Assembly: GCA_964016885.1 (NCBI GenBank)
Contig: OZ024742.1
Coordinates: forward strand, 358,649,587 to 358,713,586
Direction: 5' to 3'
DNA length: 64,000 bases
Source of the DNA: Eledone cirrhosa
Taxonomy: Eukaryota > Mollusca > Cephalopoda > Octopoda > Eledonidae
Shown here in pieces: positions 1 through 13,800 of the stretch (position 1 is its first letter; each line of letters begins with the position of its first letter). Made by a program: the position numbers and the translations under genes. The notes under the pieces were generated by a model. The model saw only the letters and a program-made list of their open reading frames with translations, was not told the origin of the DNA and did not search any database.

Positions 1-1317
1 TGAACACAATTTGTAGCAGACTGGTGGTGTTTACATGGTGTTACTTCTGTGGGGAACACCATTGTTTGCAAACTGGTGGTGTTTACATGGTGTTACTTCT
101 GTGGTGAACACTATTGGTAGCAAACTGGTGGTGTATACATGGTGTTACTTCAGTGGCAAATATCATTGGTAGCAGACTGGTGGTGTTTACATGGTATTAC
201 ATCTGTGGTGAACACCATTGGTAGCAGACTGGTGGTGTTTACATGGTATTACCTGTTTGTAAACACCATTGGTAGCAGACTGGTGGTGTTTACATGCTGT
301 TACTTCTGTGGTGAACACCATTGGTGGCAGACTGGTGGTGTTTACGTGGTGTTACTTCAGTGGCAAACACCATTGGTAGCAGATTGGTGGTGTTTACGTG
401 GTGTTACTTCAGTGGTAAACACCATTGGTAGCAGACTGGTGGTGTTTACATGATGTTACTTCTGTGGTGACCACCATTGGTAGCAGACTGGTGGTGTTTA
501 CATGGTGTTACTTCAGTAGTGAACACCATTGGTAGCAGACAGGTGGTGTTTACATCGTGCTACTTGTGTGGTGAACACCATTGGTAGCAGACTGGTGGTG
601 TTTACATGGTGTTACTTCTGTAGTAAACACCATTGGTAGCAGACTGCTGGTGTTTAAATGGTATTAACTGTGAATAAACACCATTGGTGGCAGACTGGTG
701 TTGTTTATATGGTGTTACTTCAGTGGTGAACACCATTGGTAGCAGACTGGTGGTGTTTACATCATGCTTCTTGTGTGGTGAACACCATTGGTAGCAGACT
801 GGTGGTGTTTACATGGTGTTACTTCTGTGGTGAACACCATTGGTAGCAGACAGGTGGTGTTTACATCATGCTACTTGTGTGGTGAACACCATTGGTAGCA
901 GACTGGTGGTGTTTACATGGTGTTACTTCTGTGGTAAACACCATTGGTAGCAGACTGGTGTTTTTTACATGGTGTTACTTCAGTGGTAAACATCATTGGT
1001 GGCAGACTGGTGGTTTTTACATGATGTTACTTCAGTGGTAAACACCATTGGTGGCAGAATGGTGGTGTGTACATGGTGTTACTTCTGTGATGAACACCTT
1101 TGGTAGCAGACTGGTGGTGTTTACATGGTGTTACTTCTGTGGTGAACACCATTGGTAGCAGACTGATGGTGTTTACATGGTGTTACTTCTGTGGTGAACA
1201 CCATTGGTAGCAGACTGGTGGTGTTTACATGGTGTTACTTCAGTGGTAAACACCATTGGTAGCAGACTGGTGTTGTTTACATGGTGTTACTTCAGTGGTA
1301 AACATCATTAGTAGAAG
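1..1317 (+). repeat. Satellite segment left of the 2.49-kb HOR
   Basis: About 25 monomers of mixed subtypes with no long-period duplication that I could pick out inside the window. The monomers resemble the adjacent block, including 'catcgtgctacttgtg' and 'aactgtgaataaacacc' forms, so it may be the right part of a HOR copy lying outside the window. Nothing else is present. Confidence 0.7.
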
Positions 1318-4300
1318 ACTGGTGGTGTTTACATGGTGTTACTTCAGTGGTAAACACCATTGGTAGCAGACTGGTGTTGTTTACATGGTGCTACTTCAGT
1401 GGTAAACATCATTGGTGGCAGACTGGTGGTGTTTACATGGTGTTACTTCTGTGGTGAACACCATTGGTAGCAGACTGGTGGTGTTTACATGGTGTTACTT
1501 CAGTGGTAAACAACATTTGTGGCAGATTGGTGGTGTTTACATGGTATTACCTGTTTGTAAACACCATTGGTAGCAGACTGGTGGTGTTTACATGGTGTTA
1601 CTTCTGTGGTGAACACCATTGGTGGCAGACTGGTGGTGTTTACGTGGTGTTACTTCAGTGGCATACAATATTGGTAGCAGATTGGTGGTGTTTACGTGTT
1701 GTTACTCCAGTGGTAAACACCATTGGTAGCACACTGGTGGTGTTTACATGATGTTAATTCTGTGGTGACCACCATTGGTAGCAGACTGGTGGTATTTACA
1801 TGGTGTTATTTCAGTGTTAAACACCATTTATGGCTGATTGGTGGTGTTTACATGGTATTACCTGTGTTGTAAACAAAATTGGAGGCAGACTGGTGGTGTT
1901 TACATGGTGTTATTTCTGTGCTAAACACCATTAGTAGCAGACAGGTGGTGTTTACATGGTGTTACTTCTGTGGTGAACACCATTGGTAGCAGACTGGTGG
2001 TGTTTACATGGTATTACATATGTGGTGAACACCATTGGTAGCAGACAGGTGGTGTTTACATGGTGTTACTTCTGTGGTGAACACCATTGGTGGCAGACTG
2101 GTGGTGTTTACATGGTGTTACTTCTGTGGTGAACACCATTGGTGGCAGACTGGTGGTGTTTACATGGTGTTACTTCTGTGGTGAACACCATTGGTAGCAG
2201 ACTGGTGGTGTTTACATGGTGTTACTTCAGTAGTAAATACCTTTGTTAGCAGACTGGTGGTGTTTACATGGTGTTACTTCTGTGGTGAACACCATTGGTA
2301 GCAGACAGGTGGTGTTTACATCGTGCTACTTGTGTGGTGAACACCATTGGTAGCAGACTGGTGGTGTTTACATGGTGTTACTTCTGTGGTAAACACCATT
2401 GGTAGCAGACTGGTGGTGTTTACATGGTGTTACTTCTGTGGTGAACACCATTGGTGGCAGACTGGTGGTGTTTAAGTGGTTTTTCTTCATTGGTAAACAC
2501 CACTTGTAGCAGACTGGTGATGTTGACATGGTGTTACTTCTGTGGTGAACACCTTTGGTAGCAGACTGGTGGTGTTTACATGGTGTTACTTCTGTGGTGA
2601 ACACCATTGGTAGCAGACTGATGGTGTTTACATGGTGTTACTTCTGTGGTGAACACCATTGGTAGCAGACTGATGGTGTTTACATGGTGTTACTTCTGTG
2701 GTGAACACCATTAGTAGCAGACTGGTGGTGTTTACATGGTGTTACTTCTGTGTTAAACACCATTGGTAGCAGACTGCTGGTGTTTACATGGTGTTACTTC
2801 GGTGGTAAACACCATTGGTAGCAGACTGCTGGTGTTTACATGGTATTAACTGTGAATAAACACCATTGGTAGCAGACTGGTGGTGTTTACATGGTGTTAC
2901 TTCTGTGGTGAACACCATTGGTAGCAGACTGGTGGTTTTTACATGGTGTTACTTCTGTGGTAAACACCAGTGGTGGCAGAATGGTGGTGTGTACATGGTG
3001 TTACTTCTGTGATGAACACCTTTGGTAGCAGACTGGTGGTGTTTACATGGTGTTACTTCTGTGGTGAACACCATTGGTAGCAGACTGATGGTGTTTACAT
3101 GGTGTTACTTCTGTGGTGAACACCATTGGTAGCAGACTGATGGTGTTTACATGGTATTACCTGTGTTGTAAACACCATTGGTAGCAGACTGGTGGTGTTT
3201 ATATGGTGTTACTTCTGTGGTAAACACCATTGGTAGCAGACTGGTGGTGATTACATGCTGTTACTTCTGTGGTAAACACCATTGGTAGCAGACTGGTGTT
3301 GTTTACATGGTGCTACTTCAGTGGTAAACATCATTGGTGGCAGACTGGTGGTGTTTACATGCTGTTACTTCTGTGGTGAACACCATTGGTAGCAGACTGG
3401 TGGTGTTTACATGGTGTTACTTCAGTGGTAAACAACATTTGTGGCAGATTGGTGGTGTTTACATGGTATTACCTGTTTGTAAACACTATTGGTAGCAGAC
3501 TGGTGGTGTTTACATGGTGTTACTTCTGTGGTGAACACCATTGGTGGCAGACTGGTGGTTTTTACGTGGTGTTACTTCAGTGGCAAACACCATTGGTAGC
3601 AGATTGGTGGTGTTTACGTGGTGTTACTTCAGTGGTAAACACCATTGGTAGCAGACTGGTGGTGTTTACATGATGTTACTTCTGTGGTGACCACCATTGG
3701 TAGCTACTGGTGGTGTTTAAATGTGTTACTTCTGTGGTGAACACCATTGGTAGCAGACTGGTGGTGTTTACATGGTGTTACTTCAGTAGTAAATACCTTT
3801 GTTAGCAGACTGGTGGTGTTTACATGGTGTTACTTCAGTGGTAAACACCATTGGTAGCAGACTGGTGTTGTTTACATGGTGCTACTTCAGTGGTAAACAT
3901 CATTGGTGGCAGACTGGTGGTGTTTACATGGTGTTACTTCTGTGGTGAACACCATTGGTAGCAGACTGGTGGTGTTTACATGGTGTTACTTCAGTGGTAA
4001 ACAACATTTGTGGCAGATTGGTGGTGTTTACATGGTATTACCTGTTTGTAAACACCATTGGTAGCAGACTGGTGGTGTTTACATGGTGTTACTTCTGTGG
4101 TGAACACCATTGGTGGCAGACTGGTGGTGTTTACGTGGTGTTACTTCAGTGGCATACAATATTGGTAGCAGATTGGTGGTGTTTACGTGTTGTTACTCCA
4201 GTGGTAAACACCATTGGTAGCACACTGGTGGTGTTTACATGATGTTAATTCTGTGGTGACCACCATTGGTAGCAGACTGGTGGTATTTACATGGTGTTAT

Positions 4301-6329
4301 TTCAGTGTTAAACACCATTTATGGCTGATTGGTGGTGTTTACATGGTATTACCTGTGTTGTAAACAAAATTGGAGGCAGACTGGTGGTGTTTACATGGTG
4401 TTATTTCTGTGCTAAACACCATTAGTAGCAGACAGGTGGTGTTTACATGGTGTTACTTCTGTGGTGAACACCATTGGTAGCAGACTGGTGGTGTTTACAT
4501 GGTATTACATATGTGGTGAACACCATTGGTAGCAGACAGGTGGTGTTTACATGGTGTTACTTCTGTGGTGAACACCATTGGTGGCAGACTGGTGGTGTTT
4601 ACATGGTGTTACTTCTGTGGTGAACACCATTGGTGGCAGACTGGTGGTGTTTACATGGTGTTACTTCTGTGGTGAACACCATTGGTAGCAGACTGGTGGT
4701 GTTTACATGGTGTTACTTCAGTAGTAAATACCTTTGTTAGCAGACTGGTGGTGTTTACATGGTGTTACTTCTGTGGTGAACACCATTGGTAGCAGACAGG
4801 TGGTGTTTACATCGTGCTACTTGTGTGGTGAACACCATTGGTAGCAGACTGGTGGTGTTTACATGGTGTTACTTCTGTGGTAAACACCATTGGTAGCAGA
4901 CTGGTGGTGTTTACATGGTGTTACTTCTGTGGTGAACACCATTGGTGGCAGACTGGTGGTGTTTAAGTGGTTTTTCTTCATTGGTAAACACCACTTGTAG
5001 CAGACTGGTGATGTTGACATGGTGTTACTTCTGTGGTGAACACCTTTGGTAGCAGACTGGTGGTGTTTACATGGTGTTACTTCTGTGGTGAACACCATTG
5101 GTAGCAGACTGATGGTGTTTACATGGTGTTACTTCTGTGGTGAACACCATTGGTAGCAGACTGATGGTGTTTACATGGTGTTACTTCTGTGGTGAACACC
5201 ATTAGTAGCAGACTGGTGGTGTTTACATGGTGTTACTTCTGTGTTAAACACCATTGGTAGCAGACTGCTGGTGTTTACATGGTGTTACTTCGGTGGTAAA
5301 CACCATTGGTAGCAGACTGCTGGTGTTTACATGGTATTAACTGTGAATAAACACCATTGGTAGCAGACTGGTGGTGTTTACATGGTGTTACTTCTGTGGT
5401 GAACACCATTGGTAGCAGACTGGTGGTTTTTACATGGTGTTACTTCTGTGGTAAACACCAGTGGTGGCAGAATGGTGGTGTGTACATGGTGTTACTTCTG
5501 TGATGAACACCTTTGGTAGCAGACTGGTGGTGTTTACATGGTGTTACTTCTGTGGTGAACACCATTGGTAGCAGACTGATGGTGTTTACATGGTGTTACT
5601 TCTGTGGTGAACACCATTGGTAGCAGACTGATGGTGTTTACATGGTATTACCTGTGTTGTAAACACCATTGGTAGCAGACTGGTGGTGTTTATATGGTGT
5701 TACTTCTGTGGTAAACACCATTGGTAGCAGACTGGTGGTGATTACATGCTGTTACTTCTGTGGTAAACACCATTGGTAGCAGACTGGTGTTGTTTACATG
5801 GTGCTACTTCAGTGGTAAACATCATTGGTGGCAGACTGGTGGTGTTTACATGCTGTTACTTCTGTGGTGAACACCATTGGTAGCAGACTGGTGGTGTTTA
5901 CATGGTGTTACTTCAGTGGTAAACAACATTTGTGGCAGATTGGTGGTGTTTACATGGTATTACCTGTTTGTAAACACTATTGGTAGCAGACTGGTGGTGT
6001 TTACATGGTGTTACTTCTGTGGTGAACACCATTGGTGGCAGACTGGTGGTTTTTACGTGGTGTTACTTCAGTGGCAAACACCATTGGTAGCAGATTGGTG
6101 GTGTTTACGTGGTGTTACTTCAGTGGTAAACACCATTGGTAGCAGACTGGTGGTGTTTACATGATGTTACTTCTGTGGTGACCACCATTGGTAGCTACTG
6201 GTGGTGTTTAAATGTGTTACTTCTGTGGTGAACACCATTGGTAGCAGACTGGTGGTGTTTACATGGTGTTACTTCAGTAGTAAATACCTTTGTTAGCAGA
6301 CTGGTGGTGTTTACATGGTGTTACTTCTG
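1318..6329 (+). repeat. Two tandem copies of a 2,491-bp higher-order repeat
   Basis: Marker monomers recur exactly 2,491 bp apart: 'atgatgttaattctg' at about 1,749 and 4,240; the 'aagtggtttttcttcattgg' monomer at about 2,474 and 4,965; and 'gtagctactggtggtg' at about 3,701 and 6,192. The unit is about 48 monomers (48 x 52 = 2,496; the shortfall fits 51-bp monomers). Copies run from about 1,318 to 3,808 and from 3,809 to about 6,300, with sequence similarity ending near 6,330. Every stretch I compared was identical, so the duplication is recent, recently homogenised, or an assembly duplication. Confidence 0.9.
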
Positions 6330-7849
6330 TGGTGAACACCATTGGTAGCAGACAGGTGGTGTTTATATCGTGCTACTTGTGTGGTGAACACCATTGGTAG
6401 CAGACTGGTGGTGTTTACATGGTGTTACTTCTGTGGTAAACACCATTGGTAGCAGACTGGTGGTGTTTACATGGTGTTACTTCTGTGGTGAACACCATTG
6501 GTGGCAGACTGGTGGTGTTTAAGTGGTTTTTCTTCATTGGTAAACACCACTTGTAGCAGACTGGTGGTGTTGACATGGTGTTACTTCTGTGGTGAACACC
6601 ATTAGTAGCAGACTGGTGGTGTTTACATGGTGTTACTTCTTTGTTAAACACCATTGGTAGCAAACTGCTGGTGTTTACATGGTGTTACTTCTGTGGTAAA
6701 CACCATTGGTAGCAGACTGCTGGTGATTACATGGTATTAACTGTGAATAAACACCATTGGTAGCAGACTGGTGTTGTTTACATGGTGTTACTTCAGTGGT
6801 AAACATCATTGGTGGCAGACTGGTGGTGTTTACATGGTGTTACTTCTGTGGTGAACACCATTGGTAGCAGACTGGTGGTGTTTACATGGTGTTACTTCAG
6901 TGGTAAACAACATTTGTGGCAGATTGGTGGTGTTTACATGGTATTACCTGTTTGTAAACACCATTGGTAGCAGACTGGTGGTGTTTACATGGTGTTACTT
7001 CTGTGGTGAACACCATTGGTGGCAGACTGGTGGTGTTTACGTGGTGTTACTTCAGTGGCAAACACCATTGGTAGCAGATTGGTGGTGTTTACGTGGTGTT
7101 ACTTCAGTGGTAAACACCATTGGTAGCAGGCTGGTGGTGTTTACATGATGTTACTTCTGTGGTGACCACCATTGGTAGCAGACTGGTGGTATTTACATGG
7201 TGTTATTTCAGTGGTAAACACCATTTGTGGCAGATTGGTGGTGTTTACATGGTATTACCTGTGTTGTAAACAAAATTGGAGGCAGACTGGTGGTGTTTAC
7301 ATGGTGTTATTTCGGTGCTAAACATCATTGGTAGCAGACAGGTGGTGTTTACATGGTGTTACTTCTGTGGTGAACACCATTGGTAGCAGACTGGTGGTGT
7401 TTACATGGTGTTACTTCAGTAGTAAATACCTTTGGTAGCAGACTGGTGGTGTTTACATGGTGTTACTTCTGTGGTGAACACCATTGGTGGCAGACTGGTG
7501 GTGTTGAAGTGGTTTTTCTTCATTGGTAAACACCACTTGTAGCAGACTGGTGGTGTTGACATGGTGTTACTTCTGTGGTGAACACCATTAGTAGCAGAGT
7601 GGTGGTGTTTACATGGTGTTACTTCTGTGTTAAACACCATTGGTAGCAGACTGCTGGTGTTTACATGGTGTTACTTCTGTGGTAAACACCATTGGTAGCA
7701 GACTGCTGGTGTTTACATGGTATTAACTGTGAATAAACACCATTGGTAGCAGACTGGTGGTGTTTACATGGTGTTACTTCTGTGGTAAACACCATTGGTA
7801 GCAGACTGGTGGTGTTTACATGGTGTAACCTCTGTGGTGAACACCATTG
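6330..7849 (+). repeat. Partial, diverged continuation of the left HOR
   Basis: This stretch reuses marker monomers of the 2,491-bp unit in compressed order. The 'aagtggtttttcttcattgg' monomer appears at about 6,520 and, as a 'ttgaagtgg' variant, near 7,503. The 'aactgtgaataaacacc' monomer appears near 6,735 and 7,725. It looks like HOR copies shortened by internal deletion, bridging to the 3.48-kb HOR block to the right. Confidence 0.65.
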
Positions 7850-10800
7850 GTAGCAGACTGGTGGTTTTTACATGGTGTTACTTCTGTGGTAAACACCAGT
7901 GGTGGCAGAATGGTGGTGTGTACATGGTGTTACTTCTGTGATGAACACCTTTGGTAGCAGACTGGTGGTGTTTACATGGTGTTACTTCTGTGGTGAACAC
8001 CATTGGTAGCAGACTGGTGGTGTTTACATGGTGTTACTTCAGTGGTAAACACAATTTGTGGCAGATTGGTGTTGTTTACATGGTATTACCTGTGTTGTAA
8101 ACACCATTGGTAGCAGACTGGTGGTGTTTATATGGTGTTACTTCTGTGGTAAACACCATTTGTAGCAGACTGGTGGTGATTACATGCTGTTACTTCTGTG
8201 GTAAACACCATTGGTAGCAGACTGGTGGTGTTTACATGGTGTTACTTCAGTGGTAAACATCATTAGTAGCAGACTGGTGGTGTTTACATGGTGTTACTTC
8301 TGTGGTAAACACCATTGGTAGCAGACTAATGGTGTTTATATGGTGTTACTTCAGTGGTAAACACCATTGGTAGCAGACTGGTGTTGTTTACATGGTGCTA
8401 CTTCAGTGGTAAACATCATTGGTGGCAGACTGGTGGTGTTTACATGCTGTTACTTCTGTGGTGAACACCATTGGTAGCAGACTGGTGGTGTTTACATGGT
8501 GTTACTTCAGTGGTAGACAACATTTGTGGCAGATTGGTGGTGTTTACATGGTATTACCTGTTTGTAAACACTATTGGTAGCAGACTGGTGGTGTTTACAT
8601 GGTGTTACTTCTGTGGTGAACACCATTGGTGGCAGACTGGTGGTGTTTACGTGGTGTTACTTCAGTGGCAAACACCATTGGTAGCAGATTGGTGGTGTTT
8701 ACGTGGTGTTACTTCAGTGGTAAACACCATTGGTAGCAGACTGGTGGTGTTTACATGATGTTACTTCTGTGGTGACCACCATTGGTAGCAGACTGGTGGT
8801 ATTTTCATGATGTTATTTCGGTGGTAAACACCATTTATGGCAGATTGGTGGTGTTTACATGGTATTACCTGTGTTGTAAACAAAATTGGAGGCAGACTGG
8901 TGGTGTTTACATGGTGTTATTTCTGTGCTAAACACCATTGGTAGCAGACTGGTGGTGTTTACATGGTATTACATATGTGGTGAACACCATTGGTAGCTAC
9001 TGGTGGTGTTTAAATGTGTTACTTCTGTGGTGAACACCATTGGTAGCAGACTGGTGGTGTTTACATGGTGTTACTTCTGTGGTAAACACCATTGGTAGCA
9101 GACTAATGGTGTTTATATGGTGTTACTTCAGTGGTAAACACCATTGGTAGCAGACTGGTTGTGTTTACATGGTGTTACTTCAGTAGTAAATACCCTTGTT
9201 AGCAGACTGGTGGTGTTTACATGGTGTTACTTCTGGGTGAACACCATTGGTAGCAGACTGGTGGTGTTTACATCGTGCTACTTGTGTGGTGAACACCATT
9301 GGTAGCAGACTGGTGGTGTTTACATGGTGTTACTTCTGTGGTGAACACCATTGGTAGCAGACAGGTGGTGTTTACATCGTGCTACTTGTGTGGTGAACAC
9401 CATTGGTAGCAGACTGGTGGTGTTTACATGGTGTTACTTCTGTGGTAAACACCATTGGTAGCAGACTGGTGGTGTTTACATGGTGTTACTTCTGTAGTAA
9501 ACACCATTGGTAGCAGACTGGTGGTGTTTACATGGTGTTACTTCTGTGGTGAACACCATTGGTGGCAGACTGGTGGTGTGTAAGTGGTTTTCCTTCATTG
9601 GTAAACACCACTTGTAGCAGACTGGTGGTGTTGACATGGTGTTACTTCTGTGGTGAACACCATTAGTAGCAGACTGGTGGTGTTTACATGGTGTTACTTC
9701 TGTGTTAAACACCATTGGTAGCAGACTGCTGGTGTTTACATGGTGTTACTTCTGTGGTAAACACCATTGGTAGCAGACTGCTGGTGTTTACATGGTATTA
9801 ACTGTGAATAAACACCATTGGTACCAGACTTGTGGTGTTTACATGGTGTTACTTCTGTGGTAAACACCATTGGGAGCAGACTGGTGGTGTTTATATGGTG
9901 TAACATCTGTGGTGAACACCATTGGTAGCAGACTGGTGGTGTTTACATGGTGTTACTTCTGTGGTAAACACCATTGTTAGCAGACTGGTGGTGTTTATAT
10001 GCTGTTACTTCTGTGGTAAACGCCATTGGTAGCAGACTGGTGGTTTTTACATGGTGTTACTTCAGTAGTATACATCATTGGTGGCAGACTGGTGGTGTTT
10101 ACATGGTATTACCTGTGTTGTAAACACCATTGGTAGCAGACTGGTGGTGTTTACATGGTGTTACTTCTGTGGTAAACACCATTGGTAGCAGACTGGTGGT
10201 GATTACATACTGTTACTTCTGTGGTAAACACCATTGGTAGCAGACTGGTGGTGTTTACATGGTGTTACTTCAGTAGTATACATCATTAGTAGCAGACTGG
10301 TGGTGTTTACATGGTGTTACTTCTGTGGTAAACACCATTGGTAGCAGACTAGTGGTGTTTACATGGTGTTACTTCAGAGGTAAACACCATTGGTAGCAGA
10401 CTGGTGTTGTTTACATGCTGCTACTTCAGTGGTAAACATCATTGGTGGCAGACTGGTGGTGTTTACATGCTGTTACTTCTGTGTTAAACAACATTTGTGG
10501 CAGATTGGTGGTGTTTACATGGTATTACCTGTTTGTAAACACCATTGGTAGCAGACTGGTGGTGTTTACATGGTGTTACTTCTGTGGTGAACACTATTGG
10601 TGGCAGACTGGTGGTGTTTCCGTGGTGTTACTTCAGTGGCAAACAGCATTGGTAGCAGATTGGTGGTGTTTACGTGGTGTTACTTCAGTGGTAAAGACCA
10701 TTGGTAGCAGACTGGTGGTGTTTACATGATGTTACTTCTGTGGTGACCACCATTGGTAGCAGACTGGTGGTATTTACATGGTGTTATTTCAGTGGTAAAC

Positions 10801-13800
10801 ACCATTTATGGCAGATTGGTGGTGTTTACATGGTATTACCTGTGTTGTAAACAAAATTGGAGGCAGACTGGTGGTGTTTACATGGTGTTACTTCTGTGGC
10901 GAACACCATTGGTAGCAGACTGGTGGTGTTTACATGGTATTACATATGTGGTGAACACCATTGGTAGCTACTGGTGGTGTTTAAATGTGTTACTTCTGTG
11001 GTGAACACCATTGGTAGCAGACTGGTGGTGTTTACATGGTGTTACTTCAGCAGTAAGTACCTTTGGTAGCAGACTGGTGGTGTTTACATGGTGTTCCTTC
11101 TGTGGTGAAAACCATTGGTAGCAGACTGGTGGTGTTTACATCGTGCTACTTGTGTGGTGAACACCATTGGTAGCAGACTGGTGGTGTTTACATGGTGTTA
11201 CTTCTGTGGTGAACACCATTGGTAGCAGACTGGTGGTGTTTAAATGGTGTTACTTCTGTGGTAAACACCATTGGTAGCAGACTGGTGGTATTTACATGGT
11301 GTTACTTCTGTGGTGAACACCATTGGTGGCAGACTGGTGGTGTTTAAGTGGTTTTTCTTCATTGGTAAACACCACTTGTAGCAGACTGGTGGTGTTGACA
11401 TGGTGTTACTTCTGTGGTGAACACCATTTGTAGCAGACTGGTGGTGTTTACATGGTGTTACTTCTGTGTTAAACACCATTGTTAGCAGACTGCTGGTGTT
11501 TACATGGTGTTACTTCTGTGGTAAACACCATTGGTAGCAGACTGCTGGTGTTTAGATGGTATTAACTGTGAATAAACACCATTGGTAGCAGACTGGTGGT
11601 GTTTACATGGTGAAACTTCTGTGGTAAACACCATTGGTAGCAGACTGGTGGTGTTTACATGGTGTTACTTCTGTGGTAAACACCATTGTTAGCAGACTGG
11701 TGGTGTTTACATGCTGTTACTTCTGTGGTAAACGCCATTGGTAGCAGACTGGTGTTGTTTACATGGTGTTACTTCAGTGGTAAACACCATTGGTGGCAGA
11801 CTGGTGGTTTTTACATGGTGTTACGTCTGTGGTAAACACCATTGGTAGCAGACTGCTGGTGTTTACATGGTATTAACTGTGAATAAACACCATTGGTAGC
11901 AGACTGGTGGTGTTTACATGGTGTTACTTCTGTGGTAAACACCATTGGTAGCAGACTGCTGGTGTTTACATGGTATTAACTGTGAATAAACACCATTGGT
12001 AGCAGACTGGTGGTGTTTACATGGTGTTACTTCTGTGGTAAACACCATTGGTAGCAGACTGGTGGTGTTTACATGGTGTAACTTCTGTGGTGAACACCAG
12101 TGGTAGCAGACTGATGGTTTTTACATGGTGTTACTTCTGTGGTAAACACCAGTGGTGGCAGAATGGTGGTGTGTACATGGTGTTACTTCTGTGATGAACA
12201 CCTTTGGTAGCAGACTGGTGGTGTTTACATGGTGTTACTTCTGTGGTGAACACCATTGGTAGCAGACTGGTGGTGTTTACATGGTGTTACTTCAGTGGTA
12301 AACACAATTTGTGGCAGATTGGTGTTGTTTACATGGTATTACCTGTGTTGTAAACACCATTGGTAGCAGACTGGTGGTGTTTATATGGTGTTACTTCTGT
12401 GGTAAACACCATTGGTAGCAGACTGGTGGTGATTACATGCTGTTACTTCTGTGGTAAACACCATTGGTAGCAGACTGGTGGTGTTTACATGGTGTTACTT
12501 CAGTGGTAAACATCATTAGTAGCAGACTGGTGGTGTTTACATGGTGTTACTTCTGTGGTAAACACCATTGGTAGCAGACTAATGGTGTTTATATGGTGTT
12601 ACTTCAGTGGTAAACACCATTGGTAGCAGACTGGTTGTGTTTACATGGTGTTACTTCAGTAGTAAATACCCTTGTTAGCAGACTGGTGGTGTTTACATGG
12701 TGTTACTTCTGTGGTGAACACCATTGGTAGCAGACTGGTGGTGTTTACATCGTGCTACTTGTGTGGTGAACACCATTGGTAGCAGACTGGTGGTGTTTAC
12801 ATGGTGTTACTTCTGTGGTGAACACCATTGGTAGCAGACAGGTGGTGTTTACATCGTGCTACTTGTGTGGTGAACACCATTGGTAGCAGACTGGTGGTGT
12901 TTACATGGTGTTACTTCTGTGGTAAACACCATTGGCAGCAGACTGGTGGTGTTTACATGGTGTTACTTCTGTAGTAAACACCATTGGTAGCAGACTGGTG
13001 GTGTTTACATGGTGTTACTTCTGTGGTGAACACCATTGGTGGCAGACTGGTGGTGTGTAAGTGGTTTTCCTTCATTGGTAAACACCACTTGTAGCAGACT
13101 GGTGGTGTTGACATGGTGTTACTTCTGTGGTGAACACCATTAGTAGCAGACTGGTGGTGTTTACATGGTGTTACTTCTCTGTTAAACACCATTGGTAGCA
13201 GACTGCTGGTGTTTACATGGTGTTACTTCTGTGGTAAACACCATTGGTAGCAGACTGCTGGTGTTTACATGGTATTAACTGTGAATAAACACCATTGGTA
13301 CCAGACTTGTGGTGTTTACATGGTGTTACTTCTGTGGTAAACACCATTGGGAGCAGACTGGTGGTGTTTATATGGTGTAACATCTGTGGTAAACACCATT
13401 GTTAGCAGACTGGTGGTGTTTATATGCTGTTACTTCTGTGGTAAACGCCATTGGTAGCAGACTGGTGGTTTTTACATGGTGTTACTTCAGTAGTATACAT
13501 CATTGGTGGCAGACTGGTGGTGTTTACATGGTATTACCTGTGTTGTAAACACCATTGGTAGCAGACTGGTGGTGTTTACATGGTGTTACTTCTGTGGTAA
13601 ACACCATTGGTAGCAGACTGGTGGTGATTACATGCTGTTACTTCTGTGGTAAACACCATTGGTAGCAGACTGGTGGTGTTTACATGGTGTTACTTCAGTA
13701 GTATACATCATTAGTAGCAGACTGGTGGTGTTTACATGGTGTTACTTCTGTGGTAAACACCATTGGTAGCAGACTAGTGGTGTTTACATGGTGTTACTTC

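Noticed and set aside
139..453. Open frame of 104 codons in the satellite, and about 40 similar ones through 57 kb on both strands
   Set aside because: All are translations of the 52-bp repeat read through its three frames; they start and stop wherever the recurrent stop codon is mutated, and identical frames recur at HOR spacing. No start context, domain or selection signal.
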